Under the pieces are notes generated by a model that was not told where the DNA came from, made no database searches, and worked only from the letters and a program-made list of their open reading frames with translations. Position numbers and translations under genes: made by a program. Below, in pieces: positions 55,509-63,891 of a DNA stretch of 64,000 nucleotides. Position 1 is the stretch's first letter, and each line of letters opens with the position of its first letter. Origin of the DNA: Mycobacterium paraseoulense (GTDB lineage Bacteria > Actinomycetota > Actinomycetes > Mycobacteriales > Mycobacteriaceae); assembly GCF_010731655.1 (NCBI RefSeq), contig NZ_AP022619.1:744001-808000 (forward strand). Direction: 5' to 3'.

Positions 55509-56918
55509 ATGTTTTACGGAGCCTTTCCGCCGGAGTTCAATTCAGGCCGGATGTACAGCGGCCCGGGAGCCGAGTCGCTGGTCGCCGCGGCTACGGCTTG
55601 GGAGAACTTGGCCGCCGACCTGCAGTCCACGGCGTCCGCCTATTCGTCGGTGATCTCAAGCCTGAGCACTGGGCCCTGGGTTGGCCCGTCGTCGCTCGCC
55701 ATGGCGTCCGCGGCGGCACCCTATGTGGCCTGGTTACAGCAAACCGCGGCCCAGGCCGCCCAAACCGCGACCCTGGCCACGGAGGCCGCCTCCGCGTATG
55801 AGACCGCCTTCGCCGCGCACGTGCCGCCGCCCGTGATCGCGGCCAACCGCGCGCTGCTGGCGCAGCTGGTGGCGACCAACCTGTTCGGGCAGAACACCGC
55901 GGCGATCGCGGCCAACGAGGCCGAGTACGGCGATATGTGGGCCCAGGACGCGACGGCGATGGACACCTACTTCGCCTCCTCGGCGACCACGTCCAACAGC
56001 TTGCAGCAGTTCAGCCCGGCTCCCCAGACGACCAACGAATCGGCGGCGCCGATGCAGGCGGCCGCGCTGACCCAGACCGCCAACACCGCGGCCGGCAACG
56101 TGACGAAGAGCGTCGCGGGAACGGCCAACCTGGCGAGCACCGCCACCGGTGCCACTGGGCCGCTGGCCTGGCTCGCCGACCTCGGCACCGCCTACCAGAC
56201 GTTCTGGACGAACCTGTTGAACACGATCCCGGGCGGGGCGAACTTCTATACGGCCATGTACAACGCCGTCAAGGTGCCCCTCGGCCTCACGACGACGTTC
56301 AATGACATCGGCCTGCTCATCAACTTCCCCGTGTCGCAGTGGCTCAAATTCGCTCCGCCCGTCGCCTACGGCGCGCTGCCGAAGGACGCGCTTGGGGCCG
56401 GGCTCGGGGCGTTGGGCTTCAGCCGGGGAACACTCTTCGACGCGCTCAGCCCGACGGCGGGCTTCGCCCGCGGCACGCTGGTGGGGTCGTTGACCGTTCC
56501 ACCCAGCTGGGCGTCGGCCACCCCGGCCATCAGGACCGTTGCCGCCGCGCTGTCGGCCGCCGGGCCCGAGGCGGTGCCCGCCGCCGCGCTCGGTGAGGGC
56601 AGCCTGTTCAGTTCGATGGGGATGGCGGGGATGCTCGGAAGCGCGCTCGGCGCCGGAGGACCCACCGTGGTCGGCGCCGGTGTGCGCAACCGGATGAAAC
56701 CGATCAAGGACCTCAAAGACCCACAATCGCCCGAACAGCTCAAGCGTCTGGTCGCGCAGATATCGGAGAAACCGGAAACGGTGCAGCACCACAACGTCGA
56801 CCAGGAAGGCCTCGACGCCCTGCTAGAGCAGCTGGCGAAGAAACCCGGCATCCACGCTGTGCACCTGAAAAAGGGCGACAAGTCCAAAGTCTTGCCTGCC
56901 GATGCCCAGTTGGGTTGA
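55509..56918 (+). CDS. PPE protein with a charged C-terminal tail (PPE29 position)
   Basis: A 469-residue PPE protein. PPE domain FYGAFPPEFNSGRMYSGPG, WVG turn, a mid region with SVP-like GSLTVPPSW (about 329-337). The last 75 residues are unlike PPE tails: Lys/Glu/Asp/Gln-rich with heptad-like Leu (KDLKDPQSPEQLKRLVAQIS and HHNVDQEGLDALLEQLAKK). It starts 65 bases after the previous PPE with AGGGAGACAG upstream. Confidence 0.92.
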   Translation: MFYGAFPPEFNSGRMYSGPGAESLVAAATAWENLAADLQSTASAYSSVISSLSTGPWVGPSSLAMASAAAPYVAWLQQTAAQAAQTATLATEAASAYETAFAAHVPPPVIAANRALLAQLVATNLFGQNTAAIAANEAEYGDMWAQDATAMDTYFASSATTSNSLQQFSPAPQTTNESAAPMQAAALTQTANTAAGNVTKSVAGTANLASTATGATGPLAWLADLGTAYQTFWTNLLNTIPGGANFYTAMYNAVKVPLGLTTTFNDIGLLINFPVSQWLKFAPPVAYGALPKDALGAGLGALGFSRGTLFDALSPTAGFARGTLVGSLTVPPSWASATPAIRTVAAALSAAGPEAVPAAALGEGSLFSSMGMAGMLGSALGAGGPTVVGAGVRNRMKPIKDLKDPQSPEQLKRLVAQISEKPETVQHHNVDQEGLDALLEQLAKKPGIHAVHLKKGDKSKVLPADAQLG

Positions 56919-57009
56919 GTGCCAACGTGATTCGTCGTCTACCAGGAAAACGCCCGGCGGCAGATGTGGGTAAGGCATCTTCCCGTCGCCAAGAGAAAGG
57001 TGAGTAGAA

Positions 57010-57333
57010 ATGAAACGGCTGCTAGCGCTATTGGCTGTCCCCGCCGTCATCGGCCTGGCCGCACCGGCGTACGCCGGTCCTCCGCCCGTACCCGACGGTG
57101 ACGACGGGGCCTTCCTGTCCGCCCTGCACCAGGCCGGCTTCACCTTCGCCAATCCGGAGGCGGCGGTTGGGGCGGGCCGGGCGGTGTGTTCGTGCCTGAA
57201 CAACGGCGAATCTGGCCTGGAGCTGGTGCACGACGTGAAGACACACAACCCGGGAATGGACATGGAGATGGCCTCCAACTTCGCGATGCTTTCCGCGAAA
57301 TACTATTGCCCGCACCAACTCAGCAAAGCGTGA
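57010..57333 (+). CDS. Secreted DUF732 protein
   Basis: A 107-residue protein with a Sec signal peptide (KRLLALLAVPAVIGLAAPAYA, cut after about residue 22) and a DUF732 domain. Its Cys pair (CSCLNN and YYCPHQL) marks the small exported DUF732 family of mycobacteria. Function unknown. AGAAAGGTGAG lies upstream of the ATG. A related protein follows at 57416, so this is a tandem pair. Confidence 0.85.
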   Translation: MKRLLALLAVPAVIGLAAPAYAGPPPVPDGDDGAFLSALHQAGFTFANPEAAVGAGRAVCSCLNNGESGLELVHDVKTHNPGMDMEMASNFAMLSAKYYCPHQLSKA

Positions 57334-57415
57334 TCGGGGCGGAACGATCCTCGTATTACGTTGGCCCGTAGGGCATTACGTCAAGTGACGCCCGCGCTGC
57401 GATCGGCAGCGCAAC

Positions 57416-57754
57416 ATGAGACAATCACCGGTTATGAGGCTGCTACCGGCGTTGATCGGCTTTTCGGCCGTGCTCGCGCTTGCCGCCCCCGCGGGCGCTG
57501 ACCCGGATGCCGCGGGCGTCGACGAGGCGAGCTTTCTGGCGTCGCTGCGCAGCGCGGGCATCACCTACAAGACGCCGGAGGCGGCGGTCCAGTTCGCCCA
57601 GGCGGTGTGCACCGCCATGGGCAATGGCGAGTACGGCCCCCAGATGGTCAACGATTTGAAGGGCCAAAACCCCGGGCTCACCACGGACCACGCCGCGTCG
57701 TTTCTGGCGATCGCCGCGAAGTTTTACTGTCCCCAGCAACTCAACAGGAGCTAG
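57416..57754 (+). CDS. Secreted DUF732 protein, Rv1810-like
   Basis: A 112-residue exported protein with a signal peptide (MRLLPALIGFSAVLALAAPAGA) and a DUF732 domain with the same Cys pair (VCTAMGNGEYG and YCPQQLNRS). By position and family it corresponds to Rv1810, upstream of mgtC. ATG 57416 or 57434; the second gives a more typical signal peptide. It resembles the upstream paralogue mainly in the last 90 residues. Confidence 0.82.
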   Translation: MRQSPVMRLLPALIGFSAVLALAAPAGADPDAAGVDEASFLASLRSAGITYKTPEAAVQFAQAVCTAMGNGEYGPQMVNDLKGQNPGLTTDHAASFLAIAAKFYCPQQLNRS

Positions 57755-57899
57755 CTGGGCGCCGCCCCCACATCCTCCGGTTGCCCGCAGGTTGCGCGCG
57801 CGTGGCCGCATCGCATCCGGTTCCGATGGGGTGCACCCGTTGTTTACCTGTGCATGGTTAGCTCCGGGCTGCTGTGCCGGCCCGGGGGAAGGAGTGCCG

Positions 57900-58616
57900 A
57901 TGGACACGTTGAGTGTCGCCGATTTCGCGCTCCGACTGGCCGTCGGGGTGGGTTGTGGGGCCCTCATCGGCCTGGAGCGGCAATGGCGGGCGCGGCGGGC
58001 CGGCCTGCGCACCAACGCGCTGGTCGCCGGCGGCGCGACGCTGTTCGTGCTGTACGCCGCCGCCACCACGGACACCAGCCCCACGCGGGTCGCGTCGTAC
58101 GTGGTGTCCGGTATCGGCTTCCTCGGCGGTGGCGTGATCCTGCGCGAAGGGGTGAACGTCCGCGGCCTCAATACCGCCGCCACCCTGTGGTGCTCGGCGG
58201 CGATCGGTGTCCTGGCCGCATCCGGACATCTGGTCTTCGCGCTGATCGGCACCGGGACCGTCATCGCCATTCACGTGCTCGGGCGCCCGCTGGGCCGGTT
58301 GATCGACCGCGACAACACCGGCGACGAAGACGAAAGTCTGCGGCCCTACCTGGTCCAGGTGATCTCGCGGCCGAAACACGAGAAGTACGCGCGCGCCCAG
58401 ATCATCCAGCACGCGAGCGGCAACGACATCACGCTCCGCGGCATCCATACCGGGCAGGCCGGCGACGACGAGATCATGTTGACCGCGCACCTGCTCATGG
58501 ACGGGGACGCTCCTGCCCGGCTGGAGCGGTTGGTGGCGGAGCTGTCCCTGCAACCGGGAGTCCGGGCGGTGCAGTGGTACGCGGGCGACGAATCTCAGCA
58601 GGACGGGCGTCGCTAG
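57900..58616 (+). CDS. mgtC: MgtC-family membrane virulence factor
   Basis: A 238-residue MgtC protein. Four to five TM helices occupy the first 140 residues (FALRLAVGVGCGALIGLERQWR, VSGIGFLGGGVILREG, NTAATLWCSAAIGVLAASG) and a soluble ACT-like C-terminal domain follows (about 150-235). MgtC proteins support growth in macrophages and low magnesium. AAGGAG lies eight bases upstream of the ATG. I saw no M-box-like structure in the 145-base upstream gap. Confidence 0.93.
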   Translation: MDTLSVADFALRLAVGVGCGALIGLERQWRARRAGLRTNALVAGGATLFVLYAAATTDTSPTRVASYVVSGIGFLGGGVILREGVNVRGLNTAATLWCSAAIGVLAASGHLVFALIGTGTVIAIHVLGRPLGRLIDRDNTGDEDESLRPYLVQVISRPKHEKYARAQIIQHASGNDITLRGIHTGQAGDDEIMLTAHLLMDGDAPARLERLVAELSLQPGVRAVQWYAGDESQQDGRR

Positions 58617-58658
58617 GGACCAAGGCGACCCAACCGTCCGGTTGGTCGTCGTATTCTT

Positions 58659-59597
58659 ATGCCTGTGAGTACGCTTTCAGGCTTCGTGTCGGCGCTGCCC
58701 CCGCAGCTGAGGGACCCGGTGCTGCTCGCCGTTCCGTTCTTCTTGTTGCTGTTGACCCTGGAATGGACCGCGGCCCGCAAGCTGGAAAGCATCGTCGAGC
58801 GCGAACGCCCCGTCTCGGGCGCGTACCTCACCCGCGACTCGCTGGCCAGCATCTCAATGGGACTGGTTTCGGTGGGCACCACCGCCGCGTGGAAGACGCT
58901 GGCCCTGTTCGGCTACGCCGCGATCTACGCCTACGTGGCGCCCTGGCACCTCTCGGCGACCCATTGGTACACGTGGGTCATCGCGCTCCTCGGTGTCGAC
59001 CTGCTGTATTACGCGTACCACCGGATCGCGCACCGCGTCCGGTTGATCTGGGCGACGCACCAGGCCCATCACTCCAGCGAATACTTCAACTTCGCCACCG
59101 CACTGCGCCAGAAGTGGAACAACAGCGGCGAGATCCTGATGTGGGTTCCCTTGCCGCTGGTGGGGATCCCGCCCTGGATGGTGTTCTTCAGTTTCTCCGT
59201 CAGCCTGATCTACCAGTTCTGGGTGCACACCGAGCGGATCGGCAAGCTGCCCCGGCCATTCGAATTCGTCTTCAACACCCCGTCGCACCATCGGGTGCAC
59301 CACGGGATGGACCAGATCTACCTCGACAAGAACTACGGCGGCATCCTCATCGTCTGGGACCGGCTTTTCGGCAGCTTCCAGGCCGAGCTGTTCCGCCCGC
59401 ATTACGGCCTGACCAAGCGGGTGGACACGTTCAACATCTGGAAGCTACAGACGCGCGAGTACGTCGCCATCGCGCACGACTGGCGTTCGGCGACCAGCCT
59501 GCGCGATCGCCTGGGCTACGTCTTCGGCCCGCCGGGCTGGGCGCCGCGCGGCGCGAGCCACACCGAGTCGGCCGTCCAGCTCGCGACGTCGCCGTAA
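58659..59597 (+). CDS. erg3: Sterol desaturase / fatty acid hydroxylase family protein, Erg3-like
   Basis: A 312-residue di-iron membrane enzyme. Its three His boxes are HRIAH, HQAHH and HHRVHH, in four TM segments. Such enzymes desaturate or hydroxylate sterols or fatty acids; the sterol-5-desaturase name is historical and the mycobacterial substrate is not known. It lies 43 bases after mgtC, as in M. tuberculosis. TATTCT (58652-58657) is seven bases before a GTG at 58665, so a leaderless start two codons inside is possible. Confidence 0.9.
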   Translation: MPVSTLSGFVSALPPQLRDPVLLAVPFFLLLLTLEWTAARKLESIVERERPVSGAYLTRDSLASISMGLVSVGTTAAWKTLALFGYAAIYAYVAPWHLSATHWYTWVIALLGVDLLYYAYHRIAHRVRLIWATHQAHHSSEYFNFATALRQKWNNSGEILMWVPLPLVGIPPWMVFFSFSVSLIYQFWVHTERIGKLPRPFEFVFNTPSHHRVHHGMDQIYLDKNYGGILIVWDRLFGSFQAELFRPHYGLTKRVDTFNIWKLQTREYVAIAHDWRSATSLRDRLGYVFGPPGWAPRGASHTESAVQLATSP

Positions 59598-59691
59598 CGC
59601 CGGCCCCGGGCGCCGCGAAGACTTCTGCGTAACCGAAAGTCACGCCGTAATCTCAAATCGGTCGAGATTTGGCCCCGACGGATCGGAGTTC

Positions 59692-60375
59692 ATGGTGCGT
59701 CGCCTGGCAATGCGCGCATTCATCGCGTCGGTCACCGTCGCCGCGCTAGCGCAGTGGCTGCCGCTTGCGCCGGCGGAAGCGGACCCGGTCGTGGTCTATC
59801 CGGGCATGGAGATTCATCAAGGCAACCGCGTCTGCACGCTGGGCTACGTGGACCCCGGCCTGAAGATCGCGTTCACCGCGGGGCACTGCCGTGGTGGTGA
59901 GGGGGTCGTCACCGACCGGGGCGGGGCGGTCATCGGCCGCCTGGCGGCCTTCCGGGACAACACGCCCAGCGGGACGACGGTGGCCACCGACCAGTTGATC
60001 ACCGACTACGAGGCGATCGTGCTGGACAACGGCGTCATGGCGAACAACGTCCTGCCTGGCGGCCGTCAACTGATCTCGAATCCGGCGGCGGCACTCGCCC
60101 CGGGCCAGGCGATCTGCCATTTCGGCGTGAGCACCGGCGAGACCTGCGGGACGGTGGAAAGCGTGAACAACGGCTGGTTCACCATGTCGCACGGCGTGCA
60201 GAGCCACAACGGTGACTCCGGCGGGCCCGTGTACCTGCCGTCCAGCGCCGGTCCCGGGCTACTCGTCGGGATCTTCAACAGTGTCTGGGGGGATTTTCCG
60301 GCCGCGGTGTCGTGGCGGGCGACGTCCGAAGAGGTCCGGGAGGACCTCGGGGTGGCGCGAGGCGGCGCCCGCTAG
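59692..60375 (+). CDS. Secreted trypsin-like serine protease, Rv1815-like
   Basis: A 227-residue exported protein. Signal peptide (about residues 1-31, ending AEA) and a chymotrypsin-fold domain: His in FTAGHC, a plausible Asp in [10 protein letters not shown] and Ser in [11 protein letters not shown]. Four Cys residues could make two disulfides. Substrate unknown. CGGAG lies upstream of the ATG. It follows erg3, in the order seen in M. tuberculosis. Confidence 0.88.
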   Translation: MVRRLAMRAFIASVTVAALAQWLPLAPAEADPVVVYPGMEIHQGNRVCTLGYVDPGLKIAFTAGHCRGGEGVVTDRGGAVIGRLAAFRDNTPSGTTVATDQLITDYEAIVLDNGVMANNVLPGGRQLISNPAAALAPGQAICHFGVSTGETCGTVESVNNGWFTMSHGVQSHNGDSGGPVYLPSSAGPGLLVGIFNSVWGDFPAAVSWRATSEEVREDLGVARGGAR

Positions 60376-60380
60376 GTGAG

Positions 60381-60836
60381 TCAGCGGGGCGCGTCCGCCT
60401 CGGCGAGTGCGAACACCGGGATCGTGGGGGCCGCGGCGCGGAACTGCTCGTCGGAGCTGTCCGGGGTCAGCCCCGCGACGTAGTCCTTGACCTGCCAGTA
60501 CCACCGGTCCAGATAGCGCCGCAGCAGCTCCGGTTTGGCTGCGTCGGCCACCTCGCTGACCCGGGCGCGCCGCCTGCGCCAGCGGGGGCCCGTCTCGACG
60601 ACGCCCGCGGCCCTGACGTTGCGCGCCCACTGGGTGTTGCCGCGTGGTGAGACCAGGTAGTCCACGCCGTCCACGGTGAGCAGGTTGATCACCACCGCCC
60701 GCGGTTTTCCGCTCTTGCGCCCGCGGACCCGCAGCGCGCGCGTCCCGGCGATGCTGACCCCCATCTCGGCCAGCCAGCGAATCACCGCGTTGGCGGCCCG
60801 CGCGGCCCGGTTCGGCTCGTCGTATCGCGTCGACAT
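60381..60836 (-). CDS. Deazaflavin (F420)-dependent nitroreductase-family protein
   Basis: A 151-residue protein of the Ddn/DUF385 family (split beta-barrel). Landmarks are LRVRGRKSGKPRAVVINLLTVDGVDYLVSPRG, NTQWARNVRAAG and a C-terminal helix. The family uses F420 to reduce quinones or nitro compounds near the membrane. ATG 60836 has GAGAGGAC nine bases upstream. It converges with the protease gene (5-base gap) and is divergent from the TetR gene, which may regulate it. Confidence 0.88.
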   Translation of the reverse strand: MSTRYDEPNRAARAANAVIRWLAEMGVSIAGTRALRVRGRKSGKPRAVVINLLTVDGVDYLVSPRGNTQWARNVRAAGVVETGPRWRRRRARVSEVADAAKPELLRRYLDRWYWQVKDYVAGLTPDSSDEQFRAAAPTIPVFALAEADAPR

Positions 60837-60948
60837 GTCCCGTCCTCTCTCGCAAGCATCCGAGAGCACCGCTCTCTTAGATCGGCACGCTGCCACAGTC
60901 CTGGCCAGAAAGCAAGAGCGGTGATCTCGGTCATGTCAGACTGACCGG

Positions 60949-61632
60949 GTGGGCAAACGCCGGGAAACGCGGGAGCAGATCGAGGCGCGCATCATCGAGC
61001 TGGGCCGCCGGCAACTGGTCGATCGCGGGGCGGCCGGGTTGTCCGTGCGTGCGATCGCCCGGGATCTCGGCATGGTGTCGTCGGCCGTGTACCGGTACGT
61101 GTCCAGCCGGGACGAGCTGCTGACCTTGCTGCTGGTCGACGCCTACTCCGACCTGGCCGACGCCGTGGACCGCGCCCGCGAAGCGGTCGGGGAGCTGTGG
61201 AGTGACGACGTCGTCGCCATTGCCCGGGCGGCGCGACGCTGGGCCGTCGCTCACCCGGCCCGGTGGGCCCTGCTCTACGGCAGCCCCGTCCCCGGGTATC
61301 ACGCGCCGCCCGAGCGCACCGTGGGCGTTGGGACCCGGGTCGTGGCGGCCTTCTTCGACGCCGTGGCGTCCGGGATCGCCACCGGAGACATCAGGCTGAC
61401 GGATGCCGTTGCGCCCCAACCGATGTCGTCGGACTTTGACCGGATTCGCCAGGAGTTCGGGTTTCCCGGCGATGACCAGGTGGTCACGAAGTGCTTCCTG
61501 CTCTGGGCCGGCGTGCTGGGCGCGATCAGTCTCGAGGTGTTCGGGCAATACGGCACCGACACTCTCACCGACCCGGAGGCGGTGTTCGACGCGCAGCTTC
61601 GGCTGCTGGTGGACGTGCTGGGCCGGCATTGA
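60949..61632 (+). CDS. TetR-family regulator, Rv1816-like
   Basis: A 227-residue TetR regulator. Helix-turn-helix LSVRAIARDLGMVSSAVYRYV at about residues 30-50, followed by the WHG-type C-terminal ligand domain (RRWAVAHPARWALLYGSPVPGY), found in TetR members that bind hydrophobic ligands. GTG start. It is flanked by a nitroreductase gene on the other strand and a VOC/flavoprotein operon downstream. The palindrome at 61651-61664 lies 19 bases past its stop and may be its operator. Confidence 0.9.
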   Translation: MGKRRETREQIEARIIELGRRQLVDRGAAGLSVRAIARDLGMVSSAVYRYVSSRDELLTLLLVDAYSDLADAVDRAREAVGELWSDDVVAIARAARRWAVAHPARWALLYGSPVPGYHAPPERTVGVGTRVVAAFFDAVASGIATGDIRLTDAVAPQPMSSDFDRIRQEFGFPGDDQVVTKCFLLWAGVLGAISLEVFGQYGTDTLTDPEAVFDAQLRLLVDVLGRH

Positions 61633-61650
61633 GCGTCGCGGGCCACAAAT

Positions 61651-61664
61651 TAGAACATGTTCAG
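61651..61664. promoter_or_regulatory. KstR-like palindrome TAGAACATGTTCAG
   Basis: The core GAACATGTTC (61653-61662) is a perfect 10-base palindrome. The site fits the KstR motif TNNAACNNGTTNNA at all but the last fixed position. It lies 90 bases upstream of the VOC gene. It could bind KstR, the cholesterol-catabolism repressor, or the adjacent TetR. Confidence 0.5.
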
Positions 61665-61739
61665 CCAGCTGTGGCGTGACCGCGGCGGCTCGTCATGGCA
61701 AAGATTTCCCGGGCCTTTCTGGAGGCCGAGCCACTGGAC

Positions 61740-61745
61740 TATCCT
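61740..61745 (+). promoter_or_regulatory. -10 hexamer TATCCT for the VOC operon
   Basis: TATCCT ends eight bases before the ATG at 61754, with no Shine-Dalgarno sequence between, so a leaderless or very short leader is expected. The KstR-like palindrome lies about 75 bases upstream of this hexamer. Confidence 0.35.
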
Positions 61746-61753
61746 GCGAGACG

Positions 61754-62254
61754 ATGACCCTTCCCGTTGAATCGCCGACCCAGATCGCGTGGGTTACCCC
61801 CGACCTCGATGCCACCGAAACCGCTCTCACCGGCTTGTTAGGTGTGCGGAAATGGGTCCGGATACCCGACGTGCACTTTGCTCCGGATTCGTGCAGCTAC
61901 CGTGGCAAGCCGGCCGATTTCGTCGCCAGCATCTCGCTGAGCTACCTCGGCGACATGCAGTTGGAACTGATCCAACCGGTCCGAGGCGAGAACATCTATA
62001 GTGACTTTTTGCGTGAATCCGGGCCCGGTCTGCACCACATCTGCATGGAGACGGAAAGCCCCGAACAATTGGAGGCGGCGTTGGCGGGGGCCGTGGAATC
62101 CGGGGCGACGGTGGTACAGCAAGGCGTGATGCCCGGAGGGATCCGATTCGCCTATGTGTCGGCGCCGCAGGCGGCCGTGCCGTTTGTGGAGATCGCCTAC
62201 ATCGCGCCCGAGATGAGGGCGTTCTACGACTACATCAAAAGGGAGCAGCGGTGA
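61754..62254 (+). CDS. VOC-family (glyoxalase/dioxygenase fold) protein
   Basis: A 166-residue vicinal-oxygen-chelate protein. It opens with QIAWVTPDLDATETALTGLLG, and has LELIQPVRGENIYSDFL and GLHHICMETESPEQL, with His and Glu residues in the positions of VOC metal ligands. Similar to methylmalonyl-CoA epimerase or small dioxygenase-like proteins. The reaction is not assigned. It is followed by a small overlapping frame and a KstD-like gene, so it may help process a ketone or diketone. Confidence 0.85.
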   Translation: MTLPVESPTQIAWVTPDLDATETALTGLLGVRKWVRIPDVHFAPDSCSYRGKPADFVASISLSYLGDMQLELIQPVRGENIYSDFLRESGPGLHHICMETESPEQLEAALAGAVESGATVVQQGVMPGGIRFAYVSAPQAAVPFVEIAYIAPEMRAFYDYIKREQR

Positions 62255-62388
62255 GCCGCGCCAGCGACGACGCACTGGGAGCACCCCGGCAGACGGTGGC
62301 GCGCCTCCCGCTTGCGGGGGACGGCCAGGGGGACGCGGTGATGTCGGGTTACCACCCGCTTGCGCGGGGAGAGGAGTGGCGCACATGA
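62251..62388 (+). CDS. Possible 45-residue small ORF bridging VOC and flavoprotein genes
   Basis: A GTG overlapping the VOC stop (GTGA) opens 45 codons (begins MSRASDDALGAPRQTVARLP) that end in TGA overlapping the flavoprotein ATG (ATGA). No family is recognised. It may be a real peptide or only a coupling device. Two copies of CCCGCTTGCG (62308-62317 and 62357-62366), each followed by a G-rich run, lie in it. It has no Shine-Dalgarno sequence of its own. Confidence 0.35.
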   Translation: MSRASDDALGAPRQTVARLPLAGDGQGDAVMSGYHPLARGEEWRT

Positions 62389-63848
62389 GCACGGAAATAC
62401 CTGCAACGGTCAGCGCGGACGACGTCACATCGTGGTCCGATGACGTCGACGTGGTGGTGATCGGCTTCGGCATCGCGGGTGGCTGCGCCGCCGTCAGCGC
62501 GGCGGCCGCCGGCGCGCGGGTGCTGGTGCTGGAGCGCGCCGCGGCGGCGGGCGGCACCACGTCGCTGGCCGGGGGGCACTTCTACCTGGGTGGGGGAACG
62601 GCGGTTCAGCAGGCCACCGGTCACCCCGATTCGCCCGAAGAGATGTACAAATACCTGGTCGCCGTGTCCCGGCAGCCCGACCACGACAAGATTCGGGCCT
62701 ACTGTGAGGGCAGCGTCGAGCATTTCGATTGGCTGGAAGACCTGGGTTTCCAATTCGAGCGCAGCTACTTCCCGGGCAAAGCGGTCATCCAGCCCAACAC
62801 CGAGGGCCTGATGTTCACCGGCAACGAGAAGGTGTGGCCCTTCCTGGAGCAGGCGGTGCCTGCCCCGCGTGGCCACAAGGTGCCGGTGCCCGGGGATACC
62901 GGCGGCGCCAGCATGGTGATCGATCTGCTGCTCAAGCGCGCCGCGACCCTGGGCGTGCAGATTCGGTACGAGACGGGCGCCTCCGAGCTCATCGTGGACG
63001 GGTCGGGCGCGGTCACCGGCGTCATGTGGAAACGGTTCTCCGAAACCGGTGCGGTCAAGGCGAAGTCGGTGATCATCGCTGCGGGGGGATTCGTGATGAA
63101 CCCGGAGATGGTTGCCGAGTACACCCCGAAGCTGGCCGAGAAACCGTTCGTGCTCGGCAACACCTACGACGACGGCCTGGGCATCCGGATGGGCGTATCG
63201 GCGGGCGGCGCCACCGAGCACATGGATCAGATTTTCATCACGGCCCCGCCGTACCCGCCATCGATCCTGTTGACGGGGATCATCGTGAACAAGCTCGGAC
63301 AGCGCTTCGTTGCCGAGGATTCGTATCATTCGCGGACTTCCGGGTTCATCATGGACCAGCCGGACAGCGCGGCGTTCCTCATCGTCGACGAGGCGCACCT
63401 GGAACACCCCAAGATGCCGCTCGTCCCCCTGATCGACGGATGGGAGACCGTCCCGGAAATGGAAGCAGCGCTTGGCATTCCGGAGGGCAACCTGGTGGCG
63501 ACGCTGGACCGGTACAACGCCAACGCCGCCCGCGGCGAGGATCCCGACTTTCACAAGCAGCCCGAATTCCTTGCGGCACAAGACCAGGGGCCGTGGGGCG
63601 CGTTCGACATGTCGCTGGGTAAGGCGATGTACGCCGGTTTCACCATCGGCGGGCTCGCCACGTCCGTGGACGGCGAGGTGCTGCGTCAGGACGGGACCGT
63701 CGTGCCCGGCTTGTACGCCGCCGGGGCCTGCGCGTCCAACATCGCCCAGGATGGCAAGGGTTACGCCAGCGGCACACAGTTGGGGGAAGGCTCGTTCTTC
63801 GGGCGCCGCGCCGGTGCGAGCGCGGCCCGAAGGGCCGGGCGAGGGTAG
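62385..63848 (+). CDS. FAD-binding dehydrogenase, KstD/fumarate reductase family, Rv1817-like
   Basis: A 487-residue flavoprotein. FAD motif VVVIGFGIAGGCAAVSAAAAG (about residues 23-43), then GGTTSLAGGHFYLGGGTAVQ, and the C-terminal GLYAAGACASNIAQDGKGYA. It belongs to the 3-ketosteroid dehydrogenase / urocanate or fumarate reductase-like family. The GAGAGGAG Shine-Dalgarno sequence is eight bases upstream of the ATG. By position it corresponds to Rv1817. The end of the gene is part of a 26-base direct repeat. Confidence 0.9.
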   Translation: MSTEIPATVSADDVTSWSDDVDVVVIGFGIAGGCAAVSAAAAGARVLVLERAAAAGGTTSLAGGHFYLGGGTAVQQATGHPDSPEEMYKYLVAVSRQPDHDKIRAYCEGSVEHFDWLEDLGFQFERSYFPGKAVIQPNTEGLMFTGNEKVWPFLEQAVPAPRGHKVPVPGDTGGASMVIDLLLKRAATLGVQIRYETGASELIVDGSGAVTGVMWKRFSETGAVKAKSVIIAAGGFVMNPEMVAEYTPKLAEKPFVLGNTYDDGLGIRMGVSAGGATEHMDQIFITAPPYPPSILLTGIIVNKLGQRFVAEDSYHSRTSGFIMDQPDSAAFLIVDEAHLEHPKMPLVPLIDGWETVPEMEAALGIPEGNLVATLDRYNANAARGEDPDFHKQPEFLAAQDQGPWGAFDMSLGKAMYAGFTIGGLATSVDGEVLRQDGTVVPGLYAAGACASNIAQDGKGYASGTQLGEGSFFGRRAGASAARRAGRG

Positions 63849-63889
63849 GCGCGCTCAAACCCTGCGCCGGTGCGAGCGCGGCCCGAAGG
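63808..63889. repeat. 26-base perfect direct repeat at the flavoprotein 3' end
   Basis: GCGCCGGTGCGAGCGCGGCC followed by CGAAGG occurs at 63808-63833, inside the gene, and at 63864-63889, after the stop, 56 bases apart. The second copy lies in the convergent intergenic region. It looks like a recent local duplication or slippage product. Confidence 0.6.
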
Positions 63890-63891
63890 CG

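Noticed and set aside
54175..56918. PE-PPE esterase domain in the PPE28/29-position proteins
   Set aside because: No alpha/beta-hydrolase Gly-x-Ser-x-Gly block; both are ordinary PPE proteins with SVP-type motifs.
57755..57899. Possible M-box magnesium riboswitch before mgtC
   Set aside because: The 145-base gap lacks a recognisable multi-helix structure; known mycobacterial M-boxes lie elsewhere.
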